Part shown: positions 43,345-53,620 of the stretch, piece after piece
Layout: each line of letters begins with the position of its first letter
Position numbering within the stretch: position 1 is the stretch's first letter
DNA from: Protopterus annectens
Taxonomy: Eukaryota; Chordata; Ceratodontiformes; Protopteridae
Length of the DNA: 64,000 nt
Assembly (NCBI RefSeq): GCF_019279795.1
Contig: NC_056743.1
Coordinates: forward strand, 870,690,478 to 870,754,477
Reading direction: 5' to 3'
Notes under the pieces: model-generated
Told to the model about the DNA's origin: nothing
The model's input: only the letters and a program-made list of their open reading frames with translations
The model's database searches: none
Made by a program: the position numbers and the translations under genes

Positions 43345-44941
43345 CACCCCATGTGCAAACTCATATGCCAATATTGTGATGGCATACTGGGAACATACAT
43401 ATATATTAAGAAGTGAATATGAAGGAAATATTTCGTTATACAAACGATTTGTAGACGATGTTTTTTTGCTGTGGAGAGGAGAAGAAACTAAACATTGTGC
43501 TTTCATTGAGTATATAAATGGAACCACCTACTTTTTATCCTTGGCAGGAAAATGGTCAGCATCAAAAATAGAGTTTCTAGATGTTTTCATCATTAAGGAA
43601 AATGATACTATACAGACACAGCTATATAGGAAAGAATGTAGTAAAAATTCCATATTACATCGTACAAGTATACACCCTTCACATATCTACATGAATATAG
43701 TCAAGAGACAGGTGATAAGAGCATCTACACTAACCAGTAAGGAATCTAAATTTTATGAAACAGTTGAGATGATGCATGGAGAATTTAAAGAAAGGGGTTA
43801 TAGAGAAGAAGATAGAAAATTCTTGTTCCATGATGATACTGTTAAGAGAGTTTCTAAAGGGAAACCATATATATACTCTCAGCATCAAGAGGTTAACACA
43901 CAAAGGAATGGAAGAAACACAACATACATGAATAAACCAGTAATTTCATTTACTAATAATAATAAGAAGATCAAATAAAATTTTCATCAATAATTAGAAT
44001 ATATTGACTGTAGATGAAACATTGAGTGCTATGGTAGGAGATCATCCTAGATTTACCTATAAAAATACAAAATCTTTGAAACGTATGTTATGTTAAGAAA
44101 AAAATGAAAAACAAACACTTAGATCTACTAGAAAAGGAACTTTTGCTTGCAGGAGCTGCAATCAATGCCCCTTTATGTTGAATGGTTATAAGTTTGTACA
44201 TCCAGACACAGGGAAGGAATATGAGTTCAGCAGCTATGCTGATTGTAAAACACGCAATTTGATTTATCTTGCCACTTGTAGCAAATGTAACTCGTTCTAC
44301 GTAGGTATGACCAATAGAACCATAAGGGAACGAGTGAAGGAACATATTTATGCAATAAATAGAGAGGACGAAAACAACGCATTAGCAAAACACATTATAA
44401 ACAAGGGTACATCACATGGCTTTAAATTCATGGTACTAGAACTGATATATAGAAATGCTAGGTTAGGAAACCGCAAGAATCATACTGAGCAGAGAGAAAT
44501 GAGATGGATATTAAGATTACAGGCAGAAGCTCAGGACTCAATGATAGGGTGTATATGAGACCCTTCTTAGTAGCCAAAGATCTCAAACATTAAATAGATA
44601 CATATATATACACATATATATATATTTTTCTGTACACACATATGTGTATACATTTTTTCATATATATATATATTTAGTGAGTGTATTTTAGATTATGGAA
44701 AATTAATTTTCATATGTTAGATTTTAGTTTTTTGATGAATTACGATATTATATGTAGACAGATGTTTTTAGGACAAAGTCATTATAAGTGTTTTGTTCAT
44801 ATATACACATTTTTCTTTTGCAGGTTTATACAGCTTTTAATATAGGTAGTCTCACATATATTGTCATATAGACATAACAGATTTTTTTTGCATTTTCACT
44901 ATTTTTTGCGTTCTCACTATTTATATACCTATTTATATATG

Positions 44942-44947
<6 letters not shown>

Positions 44948-45001
<54 letters not shown>
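44948..45001. repeat. (TA)n microsatellite in inverted Penelope copy
   Basis: About 27 TA repeats at a place where the other copies have only short AT runs. Confidence 0.95.
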
Positions 45002-45005
<4 letters not shown>

Positions 45006-45197
45006 TTGTAAGCATGAGATGATCACTATATTACTATACCATGTTATACATAATTGCATTTTTTAAAAATGTTTGATGAATTATAGTAATCAGTATATTT
45101 TTATGTAATTATTTAATATTCATGAGGTAGAAAGATGATTGGTTTGACAATGAAATGCTAAAGTATTTAAGGAAAATCAATGAAGTTAATAGTTAGT

Positions 45198-45230
45198 CTG
45201 AAGAAGCATTCTATTTGAATGTGAAAGCAC
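45198..45230 (+). ncRNA. Hammerhead-like motif in Penelope end (tentative)
   Basis: CTGAAGA (45198-45204) is followed by an A, a six-pair hairpin GCATTC/GAATGT and GAAA (45223-45226). The flanks ATAGTTAGT and ACTGAATAT can pair in eight of nine places. In the other two copies the sequence after GAAA is GCGCTT, giving the tiny palindromic stem III reported for minimal retroelement hammerheads. Equivalent sites are 33683-33711 and 41757-41785 on the minus strand. One extra A after the CTGANGA core departs from the consensus, so activity is doubtful. Confidence 0.35.
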
Positions 45231-45359
45231 TTACTGAATATCAAGTCCTTGGTTTTGTTGGTTTTTATTATTTTACTTCATTTTGAATAAAGGGTCGGCT
45301 TCTTATTGTTGTGTTTGGCTGCCTCATTCAGTTTTGCTTTTTGGAAAGTGGCAAATGTA

Positions 45360-45657
45360 TTACCCCTCTGTGTTATAGTTGATTGTGATGTTGTCCTTAG
45401 CTCTTGCTTAAATTCTTTCAGGACCACAAGACCTCCAGGAAAGCCTGCCTTCTGCAGTTGGTAAGCCAAATAGTTTGATGTCTGTACTGCTGATCAATTT
45501 AAACAAACACTGCGGTATGTGAGTTTGATCTCAGGCATGTTGTGTGTATTGCTGGACTGTCTGTAATAGTGGGAGCATTGTTACTTTGTTAGCATATATT
45601 GCACTACAGTAGTTCTGATAATGTATTCCTCTGTGTCTTCTTTTTTTGTTATCACAG
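45360..45657 (+). other. Myb-like gene intron, 3' piece
   Basis: It continues from the Penelope insertion point to a good acceptor: a T-rich tract and ATCACAG at 45651-45657. Confidence 0.45.
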
Positions 45658-46203
45658 GTGATTCTCACAGTGGAACTGTGGGCCCTGTGCCACTTGGTGT
45701 CAGTGTAGCAGCATAGTCTGATGATCATGGTGGCCAAACTGGCATACAGTTGGGGGTGCAGAGGCTGAATCTGACACATATATTGATATACAGCCATCCC
45801 CTGTATTTACAACAGACACAGCCAGTATGCCTATACCTACCCAGTCCACTGAGCCCACAAATCTTGGACAGGTGGAGGGTGAGGACATTGCTCTGGGAAG
45901 TGTGCCTACTGTGGCTTTAGTGCCTGTTGAGTCTGGCCATAGCCAAAGTCTAGGCAAGTTGCCACGCAGAAGGATTTATAGGGGTCCTTGGAGGGGGGGG
46001 GGTCTTCTGCCCCTCCTCCACCTGGTGCTGGTGTCACTGCCCGTGCCACTCAACATATGTTTAGGGCCATCATAAATGCACAGGCATTTTCCCTTAGGTG
46101 CTCCAGACAAATGCTTAGGATTGTGGAAGTGGTACAGTCTGACATGCATGACTGCCTCCACCATGTTGCCAATTTGCTGGATCAGATGAATGACACTTTG
46201 TAA
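45658..46203 (+). pseudogene. Harbinger Myb-like protein, exon 2 (C-terminus)
   Basis: The frame from about 45757 reads ESDTYIDIQPSPVFTTDTAS and continues P/T/E-rich to LPRRRIYRG. A frame change at the G run at 45993-46001 leads to GVTARATQHMFRAIINAQAF ... MLRIVEVVQSDMHDCLHHVANLLDQMND and a stop at 46201-46203. A low-complexity linker followed by a helical C-terminus with leucine repeats is typical of the Harbinger Myb-like proteins. Exon 1 lies 12.3 kb upstream because of the Penelope insertion. Without it the intron would be about 0.5 kb. Confidence 0.7.
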
Positions 46204-47385
46204 TGGGGGGGGGGGTGACAGTGATGGATTGAGCAGTGTCTGTGATGGCAGGTCTGCTGGGAGGGGAATGGCTTCCTTGTGGGTGTAGGTCAACCACATC
46301 ATCTGCTGTCAGCCAACATGGCCGTACCCGATCATGCTCCCATAGTGGCACTACTTCCACTGCTACATCAGTGACTATGCTGTCCACACACAGACATGGC
46401 AGGCCATAAGGTCATGGTCCTAGGTGTTCCTGTGAAGGGACCTCATCCATGAGACGTCATGTTCAAGTAACAGCACTGCATCTCAGCATGTTCCGGGACG
46501 TTAGTGTGTCACTGCAACTCTTGGTAGAGCCACTTCTTGTGGTTGGGGATAACAACGATGAACTGCCACCTCTACCATGCACAGTTCACACCTGTCCAAC
46601 ACAGGGTGTAGAGCTAGCACTCAGCTTAGCTGTGTTCATGCACACACACACCAATTTCACCTGGTGAATCCCTACAGACACACACACGACAGTTATTCAT
46701 TTTCTCTATATGCCCATTTGTTGTTTTGTCTAAATGTCTAACTTCTTACTTGCACACACTCACCAACCTTTTGCGCCAGACTCTGCTTCTTGCCCCCAAC
46801 CCACAACACCTTGTGCAAGTGATGATAACTGTGCCATATCCCTGTATTATAACTTTCTGATTCAAGGATACAAAATTCTTTCTGATGCTCTGGGTGCAGA
46901 ACTTACTTACTGCTTACTATGTTTGCATTTGTGTTGGAGAACTGTTTATTGTACCTGTGACTTATATTGGCCTTGGAAATGTAGAGAGTTGGGAGCATCC
47001 AAATGTCACAATTTTATAGTGAATGTTGTTGTAAGTGTTGTGAATTCAGAAACTGCAATGTGTATCATCCCTTTGTAACTTCTTTCTGTATTGACCACCA
47101 CATAACACAATGTTCAAGTGATGATAACTGTGCTGTATCCCTGTTTTCTATGTTTTGGATTCAGGGAGACAAAAGCTTGGTGTCTGATGCTCAGGGTGCA
47201 TAGTTAACTTACTGCTAAGTACATCATCATTTGCACTAACTGGTCATTGTACCTTTAACATATATTGGTCTTGGAAAGTTCGACAGTTGATAGCATCAGT
47301 ATGTCAGAACTTTATCTCTTGTGAGGGTCGTGAAGTAAGAAACTGCAATATGTATAATTACTTTCTAACATATCTCTTAAAGGAT
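46204..47385 (+). repeat. Right inverted arm of the Harbinger-like element
   Basis: This is the sequence downstream of the Myb-like stop codon, matching the left arm (30880-31890) in inverted orientation over its whole length. Here an outer unit of about 295 bp is present twice in tandem (about 46805-47095 and 47100-47385), while the left arm has it once. Landmarks of the unit are AGTGATGATAACTGTGC, TTACTGCT and GAAACTGCAAT. The arm is cut by a LINE insertion at about 47386 and resumes at 52104. Confidence 0.8.
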
Positions 47386-47824
47386 TTTTATTTATTTATT
47401 TATTTGCAGTTGGTTTACCAGGATAGTCCATTGGGCCAAAATGAACCCGTTTTCAATGGAGTCCTGGGGAGAAAAGCTCCAAACAATCGATGTTACAGTA
47501 GGTTATATGATAGTTATACAATTGTAAGATTCAAGCAAAAAATTACAAATAATACAGCAAACATTACAAATAATACAAACTAGAGATGAAACTTATAGAT
47601 GATACAGACTAAGAAGGAATGTAGCAAAGTAAATAAAGAGAAGTCAATTACATATCAGGAATCATACACTTAAGAGGTACAGCGTGGTGTATTCTTGCAG
47701 ATACAATACTAATAATAAGAATGTACGAGTTGGGAGAAATGATAAAAGGAAATTGCAGGTGTAATCAAGAGAAGGAAAGGGAGATGGAAATTGCCAGTGT
47801 TAGTTATGTGGGGTGGGAGCAACG

Positions 47825-48431
47825 GCATTCCCACTGGGATACTAGATGTGAATGAAGAGATCGCAGGAGCATTCCCACTGGGATACTAGATGTGAATGAA
47901 GGGATCGCAGGAGCATTCCCACTGGGATACTAGATGTGAATGAAAGGATCGCAGGAGCATTCCCACTGGGATACTAGATGTGAATGAAGAGATCGCAGGA
48001 GCATTCCCACTGGGATACTAGATGTGAATGAAGGGATCGCAGGAGCATTCCCACTGGGATACTAGATGTGAATGAAGGGATCGCAGGAGCATTCCCACTG
48101 GGATACTAGATGTGAATGAAGGGATCGCAGGAGCATTCCCACTGGGATACTAGATGTGAATGAAGGGATCGCAGGAGCATTCCCACTGGGATACTAGATG
48201 TGAATGAAGAGATCGCAGGAGCATTCCCACTGGGATACTAGATGTGAATGAAGAGATCGCAGGAGCATTCCCACTGCGATATTAGATGTGAATGAAGAGA
48301 TCGCAGGAGCATTCCCACTGGGATACTAGATGTGAATGAAGAGATCGCAGGAGCATTCCCACTGGGATACTAGATGTGAATGAAGAGATCGCAGGAGCAT
48401 TCCCACTGGGATACTAGATGTGAATGAAGGG
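47825..48431. repeat. 44-bp minisatellite, 14 units, in a LINE 3' region
   Basis: The unit starts GCATTCCCACTGGGATACTA and runs to GATCGCAGGA. There are 14 copies at an exact 44-bp period, almost identical. Variants occur mainly at one triplet (GAG, GGG or AGG before ATCGCA) and two bases in the eleventh copy. GGG and GAG units form blocks, the pattern of recent unequal exchange or replication slippage. Confidence 0.97.
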
Positions 48432-48451
48432 GCTTTTTGAAAATAAAATGG

Positions 48452-49859
48452 TTACAGGGGATACAAATAGATGGTGGAGATGATATGAATAGATGGTGGT
48501 AGGGAGTTCCAGAGGCGTGCTAGACCATACGATAGAAGATTTTTGCCTGGGGGACGAGTTGGTTTGTACACTTCTAATAGAGTATTAAGGTCTAACAACC
48601 AAAATCTATCAGGTAGGTGCATTTTAAAGGCAGAAGACAAGGAGGGACAGAGGGAGGGGTTGAAAATGAGCTTGTGTGCAAGAGTTAGTTGAGTATAGGT
48701 GAGATGCTTGGGTAGTTCTAGCCATTTTAGTTGTTGGAAAGAGGAACAGTGGTGGGTGGAGGACTTATGGCTGGTAGCGAACTTGGCGATTTTGTTGTAG
48801 CAAGAAGAAAGTTGTGTTTTCAGAGAGGACTGTAGATTAGTTAGAAGTGGAGCTCCATAGAGAAGGGAGGGGATAAGAAAGGAAGTAGAGAGAGTGATTT
48901 TAGTGGCAGGTGTAAGGTAGTGATTTTGCTGATAGAGCATACCTAGTTTTTGATGGGGTTTTTTTGATATTTAGTTGTAAATGGGAGTTGAATTTGAGTT
49001 GGTTATCAATTTGGACCCCAAGTAATTTGGTCTCTGACACCAGTTCCAGAGGTGTGTTATTTTTACTAGTAATAGAGAATGTGTTTATATCGAAAGAGGT
49101 GACTTTAGAGGGGGTGAAAACCATTAATTTGGTTTTAGAGGCATTGAGTGCTAGGCGATTTCTTTTCATCCATTGCTCAGTGGTTGAAAAAGCATCTTGA
49201 GTAAGCTTTAGGAGTGTAGGGATAGATGTGGCAGAGCAGATTATAGTTGAATCATCTGCATATTGGATGATGTTTGAGAAAGGGATAGAGTTGCGGAAAT
49301 CATTTATAAATATGTTAAAGAGGAGGGGACCCAATATGGAGCCTTGGGGAACTCCGGTTGGGGTATTTAGAAATGAGGAAGTGGCCTTTTTCCATTTTAC
49401 TGCTTGATATCTGTTGGATAAATAGCTGGAGAACCAGTTCAAAGAAGAAGGAGATAGGTTAAGTTTTGAGAGTTTAGTTAAAAGCAGGCTGTGTGAGATA
49501 GTATCAAAGGCCTTAGAGAGGTCAAGTAGTAGGGTAGAAACAATAAGACCGGAGTCCCGGGCTTTGTTAACAGTTTCAAGGAAGGAAAGGAGGGCTGTCA
49601 TAGTGCTGTGACTTGGTCTGAATCCATGTTGTGTGGGAGTTAGTAGGTGATTATCTAAGAGATGTGGTAGGAATTGAAGTTGGTTACACTTTTCTAGGAG
49701 TTTAGAGATGGGAGACAAGATAGCGATTGGGCGGAAATTAGTAACATTGTTATTGTTGCTGCCTTTATGTAAAGGTATGATAAAGGCCTTTTTCCAGATT
49801 TGGGGAACTATGCTTTCTTGGATAGAGCGGTTGATAAGAATGCTAATGGGGGTAGGCAA
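48452..49859 (-). pseudogene. LINE reverse transcriptase
   Basis: An open frame of 319 codons reads IPQIWKKAFIIPLHKGSNNNNVTNFRP-like start, HGFRPSHSTMTALLSFLE, LLLDLSKAFDTISHSLLL, LNWFSSYLSNRYQAV, PTGVPQGSILGPLLFNIF, QYADDSTII (catalytic box complement at 49251-49262) and KLLGVQID. A second frame (48940-48452) carries the C-terminal region LLYGAPLL to ARLWNSLPPSI. One frame change near 48920 separates them. Catalytic residues are intact. Confidence 0.87.
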
Positions 49860-50692
49860 TTGCTTCAGCAGCTATGCTAAGAAAGTAAGAAGGGATGTTA
49901 TCCGGAGCATTAGTGCATGGCTTCAGTTTCAGGAGGAGTTTTTTTATAGTGGAAGTGGGTATAGGTTTTAATGAGAATAGTGGGGAGAGTGGAGGGGGGT
50001 GTTAGGGGGCGTCAGAAGGAGTTTTTTTTATAATGGAAGTGGGTACAGGTTTTAATGAGAATAGTGGGGAGAGTGGAGGGGGGTGTTAGGGAGTGAAGAA
50101 GATGAGGAGGAAATGAGAGTAGGAGAAGAGGTGGAGGGTAGGGAGCTAGTGGATGAGAGTGAGGGAGTGGTAGCAGTGCAGGGTGAAGTGTTGGTAGGGG
50201 AGGATGGGGGTGAATTGGAGAATGTGTTGTTAGAGAACGAAGAGGTTAATTTGGAAATAGATTCAATGAAAAAAGAGTTAAATTGGGTAGCTAAGTCTGT
50301 ATCAGGGGCATTAGGGTCTGGGGTGGGGGTGTCTGGTTTGCTGGGGTTAAGTAGAGTAGAAATACCTTTCCAGAATTTCTGAGGATTTGTTTTGTTATTG
50401 TTTTGGAGTATGGTGAAGTAATTTTGTCGATCAGAGATGATGAGATTTTTTACTTTATTTCTAAGTGTTTTATATTCATTATGGATGAGGGGGTTCCTGT
50501 TTTTCTGGTAGTGTGCCCAGACTTTATCTCTGTGACGAATGGTTGCTAGTGTGTTTTTGGAAAGCCAGGGGGCAGTTTTAATTTTTATTCTCTTAGTCCT
50601 TAAGGGAGCATGGAAGTCTAGCAGCTTTAAGACTGTTGAGTTGAAGTGGGCAACTGCATTATGTAGAGGTAGTGTTTTTAGACAGTTCCAGT
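49860..50692 (-). other. LINE ORF2 linker between endonuclease and RT
   Basis: The minus strand is coding in changing frames, with Pro/Ser-rich parts and a WLSKNTLATI-like block near 50540-50570 that sits where other LINEs have the PWWT/W..L linker. A repeated segment of about 60 bp near 49940-49990 and 50025-50080 indicates a local duplication. Confidence 0.55.
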
Positions 50693-51420
50693 TTATTGCT
50701 TTACAGAGTTAGAAAAGGTTGATGGGTTAAAGTTTTTTTGGTTACGGACAGTAATATAATTATGGGTGCGATGTAGGAGTAACGGGAGTCGATGCGTGAA
50801 GATGGGTATGTGGTCACTAAGAGGGTCGGGAAGAGTACCACTGTCAGAGAAATAATGGGGATGAGAGACTAAAATCCAGTCCAGAATACTGCCGCTAGAG
50901 AGGTTTTTCGAGGGGCGTGTTATAGAGTTGAATAGCAGTGAAAAATTGTAGAGGTTGATGTGTGGGTTTGTAGGAGACTGAATGGAGGCCCAATTAATAT
51001 TCATGTCTCCTAAGATAATTGTTTCATTGCTAATGTTATTGGAGAGCCAGGAGAGGATGTCTTCGAGTGTGGAAATATTATCCCCTGGGGGGATGTAGAG
51101 GGAAGCTATACATATGTACTTGTGTTTGTTAACTTGAAGTAGTATTAAGAGTAGTTCAGCATTATTAAATTGAGGAGTAGGTTTGTTATAGGGAGTAACT
51201 GACAAGGAGGATGAGTATAGGAGAGCTGCTCCTCCCCCTTTTTTGTGGGACCTGTCTTTTCTAATGATAGAATAGTTTGGTGGAATTATTTCAGAGTCTT
51301 TTCTATGGGGTTTTAACCATGTTTCTGAGATGGATAGGATGTCAGGTTTATTATATATGAGCCAGGCATGGAGGTTTGGGATTTTGTTAACTATACTTTG
51401 GGAGTTTAAAGAAGTAAGTA
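50693..51420 (-). pseudogene. LINE APE-type endonuclease domain
   Basis: The order is LNSQSIVNKIPNLHAWL (N-box), ISETWLKPHRKDSE, HKKGGGAALLYSSSL, IASLYIPPGDN, LGDMNINWAS (DxN box, near 50990-51010), GSILDWILVS and LSDHIPIFTH (catalytic SDH, near 50812). The frame is open from about 51400 to 50700, so this domain is well kept. Confidence 0.85.
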
Positions 51421-51825
51421 ATATGGACTTGTCTGTAATGGTTGAGGTGGGGGGGGGGCCGGGTTGGGATGGATATCACCTGATAATAGACTGGTAATTA
51501 AGTATAGGATTGGGTTAGAGAGGTAATTGGACAGTTTAGGGAATAGATTAGGTTCTATTATGATTTTGAAGGATTTGCTAGTTACTATGGGGGTAGAATG
51601 TTTATGAGTGGTGATAAGTTTATATGGAAAAAGTAGAAGTTTTTTTACAGGAAATAGGTGGGGAGAAATTGGGGTGTGTGAGTATGGGAGAGAGGAGGTA
51701 AGATGATGAGTTACATGGAAGGATTGTGAGTGGTAGGAATTACTGGGCTGGGTGAGGTAGTAAAGATAGGTTAAGTTACGAAGTAGAAATAGTAAAAAGG
51801 AGATGAATGAGGGTTTTGAAAGCAT
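51406..51825 (-). pseudogene. LINE ORF2 N-terminus with 2A-like motif
   Basis: A 139-codon frame starting MLSKPSFISFLLFLL, hydrophobic, ends LLSGDIHPNPAPPPP (51486-51450). GDIxxNPGP is the pattern of 2A-like ribosome-skipping peptides, which occur just upstream of the endonuclease in several LINE groups. The key Gly reads Ala in this frame, but the adjoining run of C allows a one-base slip, with which it reads NPGP. The hydrophobic start could be a signal-like segment, as in other 2A-bearing LINEs. Confidence 0.5.
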
Positions 51826-52103
51826 GATGAAATAGGGCTACTTAGAGGTGCTATGTTGTAGTTGAATTAGATGTAGAAGTGAGAGAGGTTTAAATGTAAA
51901 GGATCTGGTAAGTACCTAAATAGTGGTGAAAGAGTGGAGAGTTGTGTAAGGATTGGTGGGGGTGTGGTTTGGGAGTGGGTGTAGAGGTAATAATGGAATC
52001 TAATTGGCTAGGTGGGATAATCTAGGAGAGATGAATGAAGGTTAATTTGGGCGGGAAAAGGAATGGCTATTTCCAGAGTACTGGAGACTGATTGGTCTGG
52101 TAT
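51826..52103 (-). other. LINE 5' leader
   Basis: Region upstream of the first ATG of the LINE, purine-rich on the plus strand. No promoter motif stands out. Confidence 0.45.
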
Positions 52104-52165
52104 GATTTTCCACCCCAAATGTATGCTGCACATTACAGGTCATGGTATGATATTCAGAGCTTAGG
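52104..52165 (+). repeat. Right arm of the Harbinger-like element, outer end
   Basis: GATTTTCCACCCCAAATGTATG ... ATGATATTCAGAGCTTAGGATTGTA aligns with the complement of 30905-30975. It continues the right arm on the far side of the LINE. The terminal nucleotides cannot be fixed, because similarity between arms fades just beyond. Confidence 0.6.
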
Positions 52166-53375
52166 ATTGTAGGACAGCACAGCATTTGCTTTTCCCTTTC
52201 TTCGGTTCCTTCATTTAATTTTTTTTTTGGCCACTGCATGGTGTGCTGCATAGCCCAAACACTGGAAGCAGAGAACTCAGACCAAAAAAAAGTAAAATAG
52301 GGGATGCCATGTAACTAGTCCATTGGCAGTGTGGTGCTGCTACATGGACTGGCATGCCCTTCACTTTTGCCTAAAATACATACACAAAGACCTGTACATC
52401 CAATAAACCTGAAATTGCATTGCCACCCAATGTTGCTCTTTATTGCACCCTCCTGAGCACTGTGTGTGCACAATGTTAAGCATTGAACAACATTTACAAA
52501 CACTGTGCACACACCCAGTAAGCACTCAACTGGATTTGGTGGCAGAACATCAGGATATAAAACGCAATTGTTAGGAAAACCTCATTCTACATTGGGCTTG
52601 ATCTCTGGTAGGCATGTCAGGGGTTCATGGTGAAGGGAGCCTGCTTCTCAGATGAGAGGTGGGGTGTCCAGGGGTCCAAAGTGTTTCTTGGACTCCTAGT
52701 TAAGCACCATGGGCCCCAGTTACTGCAGAGGGACTATTCAGGCTCAGAATACAAATCTGAAGCAGGGGATAGTGTTGCCAGGGCTGTGACCAGTGTTACA
52801 TGAATGCTCCAGTCTGCTGATCAATGTCAGCCCCATTTCAACAACCTCAGGAGGAAGAAGAGGGATACCCTCGACTGTTGGAGTGGGGAATGTAGCACTG
52901 GGGGCACCCCACAGATGTGTATCAATTACAGTGACTACTTGCAAGAGTTAAAAGCCTTAAAAATGGTATACACAATGGTATTCTGTTTTGCTCTGTTTTT
53001 TCCACAGCTGCCACAGAGAGACCTTTGAATGTGAGGACCCTCCTTGTTACCACTCAGATTCTCTTCCATCATTATTAAATCAATTCTCCTTGCCCTTTGA
53101 CCCAACTGCCTGCTCCTTGGTTTACTTTTATTCAGTGTTTTATGAATTATGTCTTCTTTTTAATGGCCTTTGTCTCTAATCTAGCTTCTGACATAATATC
53201 TTGCAGATATGCGCTGTCCCACTTCACCAACTGAACTTACAACATTCCTGATAAGTTTTAAAGAGTTTTAGCCTTCACTCCTCAACTAATCACTTATCTT
53301 GTTCCTTGAATTGCAGTTTATAAAATAGTAACACATACTAGATCCAATAGGCTCTTATATATACTTGCCTACAGA
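52166..53375. other. No recognisable feature
   Basis: AT-rich. Short frames have no known similarity. TTTTTTCCACAG at 52997-53008 resembles an acceptor site, but no matching exon could be identified. Confidence 0.4.
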
Positions 53376-53620
53376 TATTTTTATTTATTTATTTTTATTT
53401 TACACTTGTTAACCGGGAAAGTCCAACTTGGAACAAAGCCAATTTTCAGCGGAGGCCCAGGGAGAAATGCTGCAGATGCATCTCTTTGATATTTAGCAGT
53501 TACTTTAATCTTCGATTCATGGCTAATTCTACAGCTAATCTCGCAGAGTCTCTTTCTGCTTCTCTCAATGACTCTCTTTGCTTGTAGAACACATTCCGTA
53601 GGATAACTCTTTAACATTTA
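53376..53620 (-). mobile_element. LINE 3'-end fragment with (AAAT)n tail
   Basis: (TTTA)n at 53380-53400 is followed by GTTAACCGGGAAAGTCCAAC and GCGGAGGCCCAGGGAGAAA. The 3' end of the LINE at 47386-47475 has the same series (GTTTACCAGGATAGTCCA, GGAGTCCTGGGGAGAAAA). It is a 5'-truncated copy of a related family. Confidence 0.65.

Larger units (their letters stand above)
43345..45344 (+). mobile_element. Penelope-like element, 5'-truncated inverted copy, broken
   Basis: It begins inside the RT at TPCANSYANIVMAYW, then KRFVDDVFLLW (YVDD-type box, about 43445-43475), the thumb and linker, the CRSCNQCPF finger and the GIY-YIG endonuclease (44175-44558, with FYVGMTNRT and ERVKEHIY), then the AT-rich 3' part. 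It faces the tandem copy, so the two form an inverted repeat with arms of about 1.7 kb centred near 43344. It lacks the outermost 60 bp present at 33500 and 41574. Confidence 0.87.
33485..45359 (-). mobile_element. Penelope-like complex flanked by a 15-bp target duplication
   Basis: AAAGTGGCAAATGTA occurs at 33485-33499 and again at 45345-45359, with nothing but Penelope sequence and its own insertions between. Inside are a longest copy (33500-41573, minus strand), a 5'-truncated copy in tandem (41574-43344, minus) and a 5'-truncated copy inverted at its end (43345-45344, plus). Tandem and inverted partial copies are the known habit of Penelope-like retroelements. The copies differ by only a few percent by eye. 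All are broken. The host of the insertion is the intron of the Harbinger Myb-like gene. Confidence 0.88.
47386..52103 (-). mobile_element. LINE of the Jockey superfamily, near full length (4.7 kb)
   Basis: The 3' tail is (AAAT)n at 47386-47405 (sense), and the 5' end is at about 52103. The right arm of the Harbinger-like element resumes there, with a short GATTTT duplication at both sides. The order in the sense direction is a 5' leader (52103-51830), a first coding segment ending in a 2A-like motif (51.46 kb), an endonuclease (51.4-50.7 kb), a linker, an RT (49.86-48.45 kb) and a 3' region with a 44-bp minisatellite. The RT does not match the CR1 copies. It could be of a Rex1-, L2- or I-like clade, which I cannot decide by eye. 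Confidence 0.85.

Noticed and set aside
45976-46387. Minus-strand proline-rich frames
   Set aside because: Antisense of the Myb-like exon 2 and its downstream arm, without known motifs.
47828-48431. CRISPR array
   Set aside because: The 44-bp units are fully tandem, with no unique spacers, in a LINE of a eukaryotic genome.
50083-50382. Glutamate/valine-rich 99-codon plus-strand protein
   Set aside because: Antisense of the Pro/Ser-rich LINE linker.
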